Shown: positions 14,675-27,091, counted from the first letter of the stretch. The stretch: DNA of 64,000 nucleotides from Pseudomonas sp. (GCF_002796985.1 NZ_PEKX01000024.1:69509-133508); one strand, 5' to 3'. Numbers and translations are program-made. The notes: generated by a model from the sequence alone, not told the origin.

Positions 14675-15669
14675 CTGCCTCCCCGCTCATCCTGCAGACA
14701 CCCGCCGAACACCCCTTCGCCCAGTTCGTCCGCATCCTGGGTAAAGGCAAGCGCGGCGCACGCGGCCTGACCCGCGAGGAAGCCCGCGACGCCCTCGGCA
14801 TGATCCTCGACGACAAGGTCGAGGAAGCCCAGCTGGGCGCCTTCCTGATGCTGCTCCGGCACAAGGAGGAAAGCGCCGAGGAACTGGCCGGTTTCACCGA
14901 AGCCGTGCGCTCCCGCCTGCAGGCACCGAAGATCGCCGTGGACCTCGATTGGCCCAGCTACGCCGGCAAGAAGCGTCACCTACCCTGGTACCTGCTGGCC
15001 GCCAAGTGCCTTGGTGGCAGCGGCACGCGCCTCCTCCTGCACGGCGGCGGCGCGCACACCGCTGGCCGGGTCTACAGCGAACAGCTTCTGGAGCAACTCG
15101 GCCTGCCGCTGTGCCGCGACTGGAATGCGGTCGGTGAAGCGCTGGATGCCAAGGGCATTGCCTTTGCTCCGCTGGTGGACTGGATGCCGCGCCTGCAGCA
15201 CATGATCGACCTACGCAATACCCTGGGCCTGCGCTCCCCGATGCACTCGGCCGTGCGCCTGCTCAACCCGCTGGGCGCCACTTGCGTGCTGCAGAGCATC
15301 TTCCACCCCGGCTACCAGGAAGTGCATCGCGAGGGCAGCCGCCTACTCGGCGACTACGCCTTCGTCATCAAGGGCGAAGGCGGCGAGATCGAGATGAACC
15401 CGGACGCCACCTCCCACCTCTACGGTTGCCGTGACGGCGAAGCCTGGGACGAAGAGTGGCCGGCGCTGTCGCCGCTGCGCCACGTCAAGCCGGAAACGCT
15501 GGACCCGGCACATCTGGTCACCTTCTGGCGCGGCGAAGCCGAAGATGCCTACGGCGAACTGGCAGTCCGCGCGACCATGGCGCTCGCCCTGCGAGCAATG
15601 GGAATGCAACGCGACGCAGCTTTCGTGGAAGCCGATAAGCGCTGGGCCGCACGGGATAAATCAATTTAA
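14671..15669 (+). CDS. ybiB: Glycosyl transferase family 3 (TrpD2 / YbiB-like) protein
   Basis: A 332-residue paralogue of anthranilate phosphoribosyltransferase. The N-terminal helical domain has TREEARDALGMILDDKVEEAQLGAFLMLLRHKEES. The central part has LPWYLLAAKCLGGSG-TRLLLHGGG where TrpD has its PRPP-binding glycine loop, and RSPMHSAVRLLNPLGA lies beyond. E. coli YbiB (TrpD2) binds DNA, is SOS-inducible and lacks trp synthesis activity. The ATG overlaps the tusE TGA by 4 bases; a TTG two codons upstream is not needed. Being last in the tus operon is conserved in pseudomonads, though no pathway link is known to me. Confidence 0.88.
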   Translation: MTASPLILQTPAEHPFAQFVRILGKGKRGARGLTREEARDALGMILDDKVEEAQLGAFLMLLRHKEESAEELAGFTEAVRSRLQAPKIAVDLDWPSYAGKKRHLPWYLLAAKCLGGSGTRLLLHGGGAHTAGRVYSEQLLEQLGLPLCRDWNAVGEALDAKGIAFAPLVDWMPRLQHMIDLRNTLGLRSPMHSAVRLLNPLGATCVLQSIFHPGYQEVHREGSRLLGDYAFVIKGEGGEIEMNPDATSHLYGCRDGEAWDEEWPALSPLRHVKPETLDPAHLVTFWRGEAEDAYGELAVRATMALALRAMGMQRDAAFVEADKRWAARDKSI

Positions 15670-15756
15670 TCGATACTTTGAATCCTGTTTTTGCGCTAAA
15701 CAATCGAGCTGCAACCGATAGACTGGCCCCATCTCCCCGTTTTCTGGAGCAATGAG

Positions 15757-16758
15757 ATGGGACAGTTGATCGATGGCCGCTGGCATGACCAGTGGTATGA
15801 CACCAGCAAGGACGGTCGCTTCCAGCGCGAGAACGCGCAGCGCCGCAACTGGATCACCGCCGACGGCCAACCCGGCCCCAGCGGCGAAGGCGGCTTCCGC
15901 GCTGAAGCCGGCCGCTATCACCTCTACGTTTCCCTGGCCTGCCCCTGGGCCCACCGCACGCTGATCTACCGCCAGCTCAAGGGGCTGGACTCGCTGATCG
16001 ACGTCTCAGTGGTCAGTTGGCTGATGCTGGAAGACGGCTGGACCTTCGACAAGGCGCTTGGCTCTACCGGTGACAAGCTGGACAGCCTGGACTTCCTGCA
16101 CCAGCGCTACACGAGGGACGACGCGCACTACACCGGTCGCGTGACCGTGCCGCTGCTCTGGGACAAGCACGAGCGACGCACCGTCAGCAATGAATCAGCG
16201 GAGATCATCCGCATGCTCAACAGCGCCTTCGACGGGATCACCGGCAACACGCTGGACCTCTACCCGGAACCGCTGCGCGCGCAGATCAACGAGCTGAACG
16301 AGCGTATCTACCCTGCCGTGAACAACGGCGTCTATCGCGCCGGTTTCGCCACGACACAGGACGCCTACGAAGAAGCCTTCACGACCCTGTTCAACGAACT
16401 GGACTGGCTGGAAGAGCGCCTGAGCAAGCAACGCTACCTGGCCGGTGAATACCTGACCGAAGCCGATGTGCGCCTGTTCACCACGTTGATTCGCTTCGAC
16501 GCGGTCTACAATGGCCACTTCAAGTGCAACCTGCGGCGCCTGGCGGACTACCCGAACCTGTCCGGCTGGTTGCGCGAGCTGTATCAGCTTGAAGGCGTTG
16601 CCGGAACCGTGGATTTCCAGCACATCAAGAACCACTACTACGCCAGCCACCGCACCATCAACCCGACCGGCGTCGTGCCGCTGGGGCCGCAGCAGGATTT
16701 CACCGGGCCGCACGGGCGGGAGCATCTACCGGGCAAGGGGATTGCGCACAAAGGCTGA
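15757..16758 (+). CDS. yqjG: Glutathionyl-hydroquinone reductase (Xi-class GST)
   Basis: A 333-residue Xi-class glutathione transferase that reduces glutathionyl-hydroquinones to hydroquinones with GSH. The catalytic Cys62 lies in ACPWAHRTLIYRQLKGLDSL, and the N-terminal QLIDGRWHDQWYDT and C-terminal INPTGVVPLGPQQDF are family marks. The thioredoxin-fold N-domain is followed by a helical domain containing EERLSKQRYLAGEYLTEADVRLFTTLIRFDAVY. It would use GSH kept reduced by Gor. An ATG at 15757 follows CTGGAGCAATGAG. It appears to be a single-gene unit, followed at once by a REPIN. Confidence 0.93.
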   Translation: MGQLIDGRWHDQWYDTSKDGRFQRENAQRRNWITADGQPGPSGEGGFRAEAGRYHLYVSLACPWAHRTLIYRQLKGLDSLIDVSVVSWLMLEDGWTFDKALGSTGDKLDSLDFLHQRYTRDDAHYTGRVTVPLLWDKHERRTVSNESAEIIRMLNSAFDGITGNTLDLYPEPLRAQINELNERIYPAVNNGVYRAGFATTQDAYEEAFTTLFNELDWLEERLSKQRYLAGEYLTEADVRLFTTLIRFDAVYNGHFKCNLRRLADYPNLSGWLRELYQLEGVAGTVDFQHIKNHYYASHRTINPTGVVPLGPQQDFTGPHGREHLPGKGIAHKG

Positions 16759-16768
16759 AACCATCCTC

Positions 16769-16836
16769 GTAGGAGCGAGCTTGCTCGCGAACCGGCAATC
16801 CACGCGGAAGCCGTTCGCGAGCAAGCTCGCTCCTAC
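16769..16836. repeat. REPIN (two inverted REP sequences)
   Basis: Two copies of a 23-bp Pseudomonas REP sequence in inverted orientation. The left arm is at 16769-16791 (GTAGGAGCGAGCTTGCTCGC and three more bases) and the right arm at 16814-16836 is its exact complement. They are separated by 22 bp. Each arm also contains its own small palindrome GCGAGCTTGCTCGC. The unit lies between convergent genes, the usual place for such elements, which are mobilised by RAYT transposases elsewhere in the genome. An identical pair of arms occurs at 59617-59684. Confidence 0.9.
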
Positions 16837-16851
16837 GCGGTCGATAGCTTT

Positions 16852-17199
16852 TCAGATGGGCTTGTCGATGCCGTCGTAGACCTTCTGCAGCGCGTCCAGG
16901 CGTTCCTGGTAGCGCTGCTTGAGGCAGGCCTTATTGGCGCCGCAGGCGCGGCGCTGCTCCAGCCAGGCGAGCTGGGAGTCGCCCAGGTTGCCACGCATGC
17001 CCATGGCGAACAGGCCGCGCAGCAGGCGGTAGGTCGTTGCCACCTGCACATCCATCTCGGAAAGCTGGCGATCCGCGCAGATGGCTTTCTCGTCTGCCTG
17101 CTTGGCCTTCTTGCAGTCGAAGCTGGCCGCCGACGCCGGCAAGGCGAAGCAACTCAGGGCACATGCGGCACCCAGGATCGCAACGCGCAGGGCTCTCAC
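16852..17199 (-). CDS. LprI-like / DUF1311 secreted protein
   Basis: A 115-residue exported protein with a signal peptide (about residues 1-24, hydrophobic core VAILGAACALSCFALPASA). A mature LprI N-terminal-type domain follows: SFDCKKAKQADEKAICADRQL, then LGDSQLAWLEQRRACGANKACLKQRYQERLDAL. Four cysteines are in the spacing C-x10-15-C and CGxxxxC, probably two disulfides. Relatives inhibit lysozyme or are uncharacterised periplasmic proteins. The start is GTG overlapping the cysG stop (GTGA), which implies coupled translation. A much longer frame upstream is the shadow of cysG. Role here is unknown. Confidence 0.82.
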   Translation of the reverse strand: MRALRVAILGAACALSCFALPASAASFDCKKAKQADEKAICADRQLSEMDVQVATTYRLLRGLFAMGMRGNLGDSQLAWLEQRRACGANKACLKQRYQERLDALQKVYDGIDKPI

Positions 17200-18581
17200 T
17201 GCTGCCCCTCGAACCACGCCAATTTTTCGCGCAACTGCACTACTTCCCCGACAATCACCAGGGTCGGCGCATGCACTTCGTGCTCGGCCACCAACTCCGG
17301 CAGGTTCGCCAGAGTGCCGGTGAACACCCGCTGACGCACGGTGGTGCCCTGCTGGATGAGCGCCGCCGGCGTATCGGCGGAACGGCCGTGACGCACCAGT
17401 TGCTCGCAGATGACCGGCAAGCCGACCAGGCCCATGTAGAACACCAGCGTCTGCCCGGGCGCGACCAGATCGTTCCAGGGCAGGTCGGTGCTGCCGTCTT
17501 TCAGATGACCAGTCACAAAACGCACGGACTGCGCGTAATCGCGATGGGTCAGCGGAATGCCGGCGTAGGCCGCGCAGCCACTGGCTGCCGTAATACCCGG
17601 CACCACCTGGAACGGAATGCCATTGGCTGCCAGTTCGTCGATCTCTTCGCCACCCCGACCGAAGATGAACGGATCTCCGCCCTTCAGGCGCAGCACCCGC
17701 TTGCCTTGCAGGGCCAGCTCGACCAGCTTGCGATTGATCTCGTCCTGCGGCACGGCGTGATCTGCGCGACGCTTGCCGACATACAGGCGGTCCGCGTCGC
17801 GGCGGCACAGTTCGAGGATGGCCGGCGCGACGAGACGGTCGTAGAGCACCACGTCGGCCTGCTGCATCAGGCGCAGGGCGCGGAAGGTCAGCAGATCAGG
17901 ATCACCCGGACCCGCGCCGACCAGATAGACCTCACCGCGAGACTCGGCCTGCGGCGATTCAAGCTTGTCCGCCAACAGGCGCTCAGCCTCGTTCGGCAAG
18001 CCGGCGAGCACTCGCTCGGCGATTGGCCCCTGGAACACGTCCTCCCAGAACTTGCGCCGCTGCTGCAGGTCCGGCAGGCGCTGCTTCACGCGCTCGCGGA
18101 AGCGGCTGGCGAGACCGGCCAACTGGCCATAGGTCGCGGGAATCCAGGTTTCCAGCTTGGCACGCAGTAGCCGGGCCAGCACCGGCGCATCGCCACCGCT
18201 GGACACAGCCACCACCAGCGGTGAACGGTCGACGATAGCTGGGAAGATCACACTGCACAGCGCCGGCGCATCGACCACATTGACCGGCACGCCACGCTCG
18301 TTGGCATCGCGGGAAACCTGCGCATTGAGCGGTTCATCGTCCGTGGCCGCGATGACCAGCACGCAATCCTGAAGGTCGCCCGGGGCGTAGGGGCGCAGGA
18401 GCAATTCGCCCGCGCCCTCCTCGATCAGCTCACGCAGCTCCGAATGCACTTCCGGAGCCACGACTCGCAGCACTGCGCCGGCGTCGTTTAGCAGGCGCGC
18501 CTTGCGCAGTGCGACATCACCGCCGCCGACCAGTAGCGCGCGACGTCCGCGCAGGATGTGGAACAGCGGCAGGAAGTCCAT
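17196..18581 (-). CDS. cysG: Siroheme synthase (trifunctional)
   Basis: A 461-residue enzyme turning uroporphyrinogen III into siroheme, the cofactor of sulfite and nitrite reductases. The N-terminal dehydrogenase/ferrochelatase half has the NAD site GGGDVALRKARLL. The C-terminal SAM-dependent methyltransferase half starts at about residue 216 with VYLVGAGPGDPDLLTFRALR, followed by LKGGDPFIFGRGGEE and VVPGITAASGCAAYAGIPLTHR. Length matches the fused CysG of enterics and P. aeruginosa. It begins 1 base after the serS stop and overlaps the downstream LprI-like start. Confidence 0.96.
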   Translation of the reverse strand: MDFLPLFHILRGRRALLVGGGDVALRKARLLNDAGAVLRVVAPEVHSELRELIEEGAGELLLRPYAPGDLQDCVLVIAATDDEPLNAQVSRDANERGVPVNVVDAPALCSVIFPAIVDRSPLVVAVSSGGDAPVLARLLRAKLETWIPATYGQLAGLASRFRERVKQRLPDLQQRRKFWEDVFQGPIAERVLAGLPNEAERLLADKLESPQAESRGEVYLVGAGPGDPDLLTFRALRLMQQADVVLYDRLVAPAILELCRRDADRLYVGKRRADHAVPQDEINRKLVELALQGKRVLRLKGGDPFIFGRGGEEIDELAANGIPFQVVPGITAASGCAAYAGIPLTHRDYAQSVRFVTGHLKDGSTDLPWNDLVAPGQTLVFYMGLVGLPVICEQLVRHGRSADTPAALIQQGTTVRQRVFTGTLANLPELVAEHEVHAPTLVIVGEVVQLREKLAWFEGQQ

Positions 18582-18582
18582 C

Positions 18583-19863
<1,281 letters not shown>

Positions 19864-19909
19864 GGTGTCTTCTCGTGTCTAGTGTCAGGCGGCGCTCGCG
19901 GGCGCCACT

Positions 19910-21235
19910 TCAGGATTTTCTGCGACGGCGGGAACTGGCCTTGTCGAGGCTGGCCAGGTGGCGCAGCTTTTCGCCGATCTTCAGTTCGAGCCCGCGCGGC
20001 ACGGGTTGGTAATACTGGCGCGGTTCCATGGACTCGGGGAAGTAGTCTTCTCCGGCCGCATAGGCATCCGGCTCATCATGGGCATAGCGATACTCGTCGC
20101 CGTAACCCAGGTTCTTCATCAGCTTGGTCGGTGCGTTGCGCAAGTGCAGCGGCACCTCCAGCGAACCGCTCTCCGCTACATCACGGCGCGCCGTGTTGTA
20201 CGCGTTGTAGACGGCATTACTCTTCGGCGCGCAGGCCAGATACACAATAGCCTGCGCAATCGCCAACTCACCCTCAGGGCTACCAAGGCGCTCCTGAACG
20301 TCCCAGGCGTGCAGGCACAAGGTCAGTGCGCGCGGATCGGCGTTGCCGATGTCTTCGCTGGCCATGCGCACCACGCGACGGGCGATGTAAAGCGGATCGC
20401 AGCCACCATCGAGCATGCGCGAATACCAGTACAGCGCGCCATCGGGACTGGATCCACGCACCGACTTGTGCAGCGCGCTGATCTGGTCGTAGAAAGCCTC
20501 GCCGCCCTTGTCAAAGCGCCGACGCGTGTCACCCAGCAGGTTCTGCAACAGCTCGGCGCTGATCTCGCCATTATCTTCGGCAAGGTCCGAGGCGTTCTCC
20601 AGCAGGTTGAGCAGGCGCCGGCCATCGCCGTCGGCAGCCGCCATCAGGATGGCGAAGCTGTCGTCAGGCAGACTCAGGTTGCGCTTGCCCAGACCCTTTT
20701 CTTCCGTCAGCGCGCGCTCGACCAGGCGGCGCAGAGCCGGCTCGTCCAGGCTCTTCAACACGTAGACGCGAGCACGGGAGAGCAATGCGTTGTTCAGCTC
20801 GAAGGACGGGTTCTCGGTGGTCGCGCCAATGAAAATCAGCGTGCCGTCTTCCACGTAGGGCAGGAAGGCATCCTGCTGACTCTTGTTGAAGCGGTGCACT
20901 TCGTCGACGAAGAGGATGGTGCGACGGCCGTACTGCGCGGCGTGCTGCTTGGCCACTTCCACCGACTGGCGGATTTCCTTTACGCCCGAGAGCACCGCGG
21001 AGATGGTCTCGAAATGTGCGTCGGTGACCTGGGCCAGCAATTTCGCCAGGGTGGTCTTGCCGACGCCGGGCGGCCCCCAGAAGATCATCGAGTGCAGCGC
21101 GCCCTGCTCCAGGGCCTCACGCAGCGGCTTGCCACGGGCGAGCAGGTGCTCCTGACCGACGTACTCGTCCAGGCTGGTCGCGCGCAGGCGCGCGGCCAGG
21201 GGCTGGGAAACGGGGGCGGAGCGGAACAGATCCAA
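19910..21235 (-). CDS. rarA: Replication-associated recombination protein A (AAA+ ATPase)
   Basis: A 441-residue clamp-loader-like AAA+ ATPase of the RarA/MgsA/WRNIP1 family that acts at stalled replication forks. Walker A is GPPGVGKTTLAKLLA (residues about 53-67), Walker B is ILFVDEVHRFNKSQQDAFL, sensor 1 is FIGATTENPSFELNNAL, and the arginine-finger stretch SRARVYVLKSL follows. The C-terminal tetramerisation domain begins near YHWYSRML-like sequence and contains PRQYYQPVPRGLE. It lies 44 bp downstream of lolA. The order lolA-rarA-serS is widely conserved. Confidence 0.95.
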   Translation of the reverse strand: MDLFRSAPVSQPLAARLRATSLDEYVGQEHLLARGKPLREALEQGALHSMIFWGPPGVGKTTLAKLLAQVTDAHFETISAVLSGVKEIRQSVEVAKQHAAQYGRRTILFVDEVHRFNKSQQDAFLPYVEDGTLIFIGATTENPSFELNNALLSRARVYVLKSLDEPALRRLVERALTEEKGLGKRNLSLPDDSFAILMAAADGDGRRLLNLLENASDLAEDNGEISAELLQNLLGDTRRRFDKGGEAFYDQISALHKSVRGSSPDGALYWYSRMLDGGCDPLYIARRVVRMASEDIGNADPRALTLCLHAWDVQERLGSPEGELAIAQAIVYLACAPKSNAVYNAYNTARRDVAESGSLEVPLHLRNAPTKLMKNLGYGDEYRYAHDEPDAYAAGEDYFPESMEPRQYYQPVPRGLELKIGEKLRHLASLDKASSRRRRKS

Positions 21236-21279
21236 AGTCTTACCTATTCATTTCTCAAAGCGCGGGCGCCGGTCGCCAC

Positions 21280-21903
21280 TCACTCCTGGATGACGTCGAC
21301 GCCCTTGGGCACCTCGAAGACGAACTGCTTGGCGTCCATCGCCTCGTTCATCTTCACGTCGAAGAACAGGATGTTGGTACGCTGGCCAACGCTGTCGACC
21401 AGTTGCATGTCGTTCACCACGCCGCTGCGGAAGGATATCCGCAGGCTGTCGAACAGGGTGTCCTTGGCCTTGGGCTTGAGCACAAAGTCGACCACGTTGC
21501 CGCCGTCTTTGGCGGTAATGTCGAAGCTCTGACCGATCTTCGACACATCGCCGGAAAGCAGCAGCGCCGGGGTCTGGGTCAGGCGCTGGTCGAGCTTCTG
21601 GATGGTCACCTGCTCCAGGTCCGGATCGAACAGCCAGATCTTCTCGCCATTGGAGATGAGCAGTTGCTCGTTCGGCGCATCGGTATGCCAGCGGAACAGA
21701 CCCGGACGCTTGAGCGCCAGTTGACCGGCGGTTTCCTGCAGACGAGTACCGCTGCCGTCCAGGGTTAGCTGGGAGAAGCGCGCGGTCAGGGTCTGGGCTT
21801 TGGTGAGCATCCCGCTCAGGCGCTGGGCGGCAGCTTCGTCGGCGTGGGCCTGGGCGCCAGCCAAAGCCAGCGCAGCAACGAACAACAGGCGGATCAGACG
21901 CAT
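21280..21903 (-). CDS. lolA: Outer-membrane lipoprotein carrier protein LolA
   Basis: A 207-residue periplasmic chaperone that carries lipoproteins from LolCDE to LolB. The signal peptide is MRLIRLLFVAALALAGAQAHA with likely cleavage after residue 21. The mature part has the LolA pattern RLSGMLTKAQTLTARFSQL, GLFRWHTDAPNEQLLISNGEKIWLFD and DLEQVTIQKLDQ. The frame extends 21 codons upstream, but GAGGA lies 7 bases before this ATG and the signal peptide starts here. The start is 19 bp after the ftsK stop. Confidence 0.95.
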   Translation of the reverse strand: MRLIRLLFVAALALAGAQAHADEAAAQRLSGMLTKAQTLTARFSQLTLDGSGTRLQETAGQLALKRPGLFRWHTDAPNEQLLISNGEKIWLFDPDLEQVTIQKLDQRLTQTPALLLSGDVSKIGQSFDITAKDGGNVVDFVLKPKAKDTLFDSLRISFRSGVVNDMQLVDSVGQRTNILFFDVKMNEAMDAKQFVFEVPKGVDVIQE

Positions 21904-21922
21904 CGAAATCCTCGGAGTCGAA

Positions 21923-24334
<2,412 letters not shown>

Positions 24335-24555
24335 AACGCTTCTATTCCTGCGCTATACGCGCGTCCGAGAGTCGTTGGGCCGCGAAAGAGGCCTATTGTA
24401 CGGCTTTGGCCAGCCGATGCCAGCGAACCCGGGCGTGTCCGATTGCGCTTTTGCCGGCTTTCCGGGGTTCGGTGTAGCATAGCCCAACACCGCTTTTCGG
24501 CTGCTCAATTGGAGCATGCATTCTCTTACGTGACAAAGGCTTATGGAGTCTTTTT

Positions 24556-25506
24556 ATGAGTGAAGTCAAGCATTCGCGCCTGATCATCCTGGGCTCCGGC
24601 CCCGCCGGCTACACCGCAGCCGTGTATGCCGCGCGCGCCAACCTCAAGCCTGTTGTCATCACCGGCATCCAGCCCGGCGGTCAGCTGACCACCACCACCG
24701 AGGTCGACAACTGGCCCGGCGACGTCGAGGGCCTGACCGGCCCTGCCTTGATGCAGCGCATGGAGCAGCACGCCAAGCGTTTCGATACCGAGATCGTCTA
24801 CGACCACATCCACACCGCCGAGTTGCAGCAGAAGCCATTCACCCTCAAGGGCGACAGCGGCACCTACACCTGCGACGCGCTGATCATCGCCACCGGCGCC
24901 TCGGCCCAGTACCTGGGCATGTCCTCGGAAGAGGCCTTCATGGGCAAGGGCGTTTCCGCCTGCGCCACCTGCGACGGCTTCTTCTACCGCAACCAGGTCG
25001 TCTGCGTGGTCGGCGGCGGCAACACCGCCGTGGAAGAGGCGCTGTACCTCTCCAACATCGCCAAGGAAGTCCACCTGATCCACCGCCGCGACAAACTGCG
25101 CTCGGAGAAGATCCTGCAGGACAAGCTGTTCGAGAAAGCCAGGAACGGCAATGTGCGCCTGCACTGGAACACCACGCTGGACGAAGTCCTGGGTGACAAC
25201 ATGGGCGTCATCGGCGTACGCCTGAAGGACGCCGAAAGCGGCGAAACCCGCCAACTGGACCTGTCCGGCGTGTTCATCGCCATCGGCCACAAGCCCAACA
25301 CCGACCTGTTCAAGGGCCAGCTGGAGATGCATGACGGCTACCTGAAGATCAAGGGTGGCGCTGAAGGCAACGCGACCCTGACCAGCATCGACGGCGTGTT
25401 CGCCGCCGGCGACGTGGCCGACCACGTCTATCGCCAGGCCATCACCTCGGCTGGCGCCGGCTGCATGGCCGCGCTGGACGCCGAAAAGTTCCTCGACGAC
25501 AACTGA
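24556..25506 (+). CDS. trxB: Thioredoxin reductase
   Basis: A 316-residue homodimeric flavoenzyme that reduces thioredoxin with NADPH. The FAD-binding N-terminus is LIILGSGPAGYTAAVYAARANL, the redox disulfide is CATC at residues 136-139 (SACATCDGFFYR), and the NADPH motif VVGGGNTAVEEALYL lies in the inserted central domain. The C-terminal FAD contact GVFAAGDVADHVYRQAITSAGAGCMAAL is complete. TATGGAG precedes the ATG by 8 bases. It diverges from ftsK; trxB-aat-ate-infA run in the same direction. Confidence 0.96.
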   Translation: MSEVKHSRLIILGSGPAGYTAAVYAARANLKPVVITGIQPGGQLTTTTEVDNWPGDVEGLTGPALMQRMEQHAKRFDTEIVYDHIHTAELQQKPFTLKGDSGTYTCDALIIATGASAQYLGMSSEEAFMGKGVSACATCDGFFYRNQVVCVVGGGNTAVEEALYLSNIAKEVHLIHRRDKLRSEKILQDKLFEKARNGNVRLHWNTTLDEVLGDNMGVIGVRLKDAESGETRQLDLSGVFIAIGHKPNTDLFKGQLEMHDGYLKIKGGAEGNATLTSIDGVFAAGDVADHVYRQAITSAGAGCMAALDAEKFLDDN

Positions 25507-25543
25507 TCGGACAAAGGGGAGGCTCGCCCTCCCCTCCTCTCTC

Positions 25544-26248
25544 ATGCTCAAGTGGCTTTCCCGCAGCAACTTCGACTTTCCACCCCTGGACAAGGCCCTG
25601 CACGAGCCCAACGGCTTGCTTGCGGCCGGCGGCGACCTCAATCCGCAGCGCCTGATCCAGGCTTACCGCCACGGCTGCTTCCCCTGGTACCAGGACGGCC
25701 AGCCAATCCTCTGGTGGTCACCTGATCCACGGACCGTGCTGTTCCCCGAAGAACTGCACGTTTCCCGCAGCCTCGCCAAATTCATCCGCCAGCAGCAGTA
25801 CCAGGTCACCATCGACCAGGCCTTCGAACAAGTCATCCAGGGTTGCGCAAGCCCACGGGATTATGCGGACGGCACCTGGATCACCACGCCGATGCAGGAC
25901 GCCTATTGCCAGCTACACCGCCTGGGCGTTGCCCATTCGGCGGAAGCCTGGCAAGGCAATGAACTGGTCGGCGGGCTTTACGGACTGGCCATCGGTCGCC
26001 TGTTTTTTGGCGAATCCATGTTCAGCCGCGTCGACAACGCCTCCAAGGTCGCCTTTGCCTGCCTGGTGCAGCGCCTGCGAGACGCCGGTTTCGTGCTGAT
26101 CGACTGCCAGATGCCAACCCAGCATCTGCACAGCTTCGGTGCTCGCGCCATTTCTCGCCGCGAATTCACCAGCTACCTGCGCCGTCATCTCGACGAAACA
26201 CCGTCGCGAGACTGGACTTCGCAGGCGGACCCGCTCAGCCTGTCTTAA
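25544..26248 (+). CDS. aat: Leucyl/phenylalanyl-tRNA--protein transferase
   Basis: A 234-residue enzyme that adds Leu or Phe from tRNA to proteins starting with Lys or Arg, marking them for ClpS-ClpAP. Family motifs are FPPLDKAL-EPNGLLAAGGDL, YRHGCFPWYQDGQPILWWSPDPR, and WQGNELVGGLYGLAIGRLFFGESMFS, the last being the GNAT-like core. A hairpin GGGGAGG/CCTCCCC at 25516-25534 lies directly upstream, and no separate Shine-Dalgarno is seen. Its partners clpS and clpA are encoded 1.2-3.8 kb downstream, on the opposite strand. Confidence 0.95.
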   Translation: MLKWLSRSNFDFPPLDKALHEPNGLLAAGGDLNPQRLIQAYRHGCFPWYQDGQPILWWSPDPRTVLFPEELHVSRSLAKFIRQQQYQVTIDQAFEQVIQGCASPRDYADGTWITTPMQDAYCQLHRLGVAHSAEAWQGNELVGGLYGLAIGRLFFGESMFSRVDNASKVAFACLVQRLRDAGFVLIDCQMPTQHLHSFGARAISRREFTSYLRRHLDETPSRDWTSQADPLSLS

Positions 26249-26279
26249 ACTTGCCTGAGGGACCTCGCAGGGGTTGAAG

Positions 26280-26987
26280 ATGACCGAGCTCGCCCGCCTG
26301 AAGTTTTACGCCACACAACCGCATCCATGCAGCTATCTGCCCGAGGAACAGGCCACCACCCTGTTTCTCGACCCCAGCCAGCCCATGGATGCACAGCTGT
26401 ATGCCTCGCTGTCAGAGGTGGGCTTCCGGCGCAGCGGCGAACACCTCTACCGGCCGCACTGCCAGCACTGCACGGCATGCATCCCGGCACGCATCCCGGC
26501 CGCCGGCTTCCAACCCAGTCGCCAACAGAAGCGCATCATCAAGCGCAACGCCGACCTGGAAGTCATCCGCAAGCGCCCAGCCTTCACCGAGGAGTACTAC
26601 GCGCTGTACATGCGCTACATCGAGCAGCGCCACGCCGATGGCGACATGTACCCGCCCAGTCGCGACCAGTTCGCCACCTTCCTGGTGCGTGACCTGCCGT
26701 TCAGTTGCTTCTTCGAGTTCCGCCTGCAGGGTCGGCTGCTGGCCGTCGCCGTGACCGACGTGCTGCCCAACGGCCTTTCCGCCGTCTATACCTTCTACGA
26801 CCCGGACGAGGAACGCCGCAGTCTGGGGCGCTTCGCCATCCTCTGGCAGATCGGCGAGACCGAGCGTCTGAACCTCCACGCCGTCTACTTGGGCTACTGG
26901 ATCAAGAATTGCCGGAAGATGAACTACAAGACCCAATACCGCCCGATCGAGCTTTTCGTGAACCAGCGCTGGGTGGCCTTGAACTGA
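26280..26987 (+). CDS. ate: Arginyl-tRNA--protein transferase (bacterial Bpt/Ate)
   Basis: A 235-residue Bpt-type enzyme (annotated ate in Pseudomonas) that by family transfers Leu from tRNA to N-terminal Asp or Glu, a second feed into the N-end rule. The N-terminal domain carries conserved cysteines (HPCSYLP, HCQHCTACIPARIPA), and the C-terminal GNAT-like domain has HADGDMYPPSRDQF and RSLGRFAILWQI, ending LGYWIKNCRKMNYKTQYRP. ATG at 26280 has AGGGG 6 bases upstream; a TTG two codons earlier is not needed. The gap to aat is 31 bp. Confidence 0.94.
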   Translation: MTELARLKFYATQPHPCSYLPEEQATTLFLDPSQPMDAQLYASLSEVGFRRSGEHLYRPHCQHCTACIPARIPAAGFQPSRQQKRIIKRNADLEVIRKRPAFTEEYYALYMRYIEQRHADGDMYPPSRDQFATFLVRDLPFSCFFEFRLQGRLLAVAVTDVLPNGLSAVYTFYDPDEERRSLGRFAILWQIGETERLNLHAVYLGYWIKNCRKMNYKTQYRPIELFVNQRWVALN

Positions 26988-27091
26988 GCCGAAAACACCC
27001 ATTGGCGTTGTGGGGCGATTTCAGGCACAATGTGTGCCTTTTTTAATGCCCTGAAACTTCAGGCAACCATAGATACCGAGGGTTCTACTGC

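Noticed and set aside
17200..17808. N-terminal 203-codon extension of the LprI-like protein
   Set aside because: It lies wholly within cysG in another frame. The signal peptide and GTG start at 17199 mark the true beginning.
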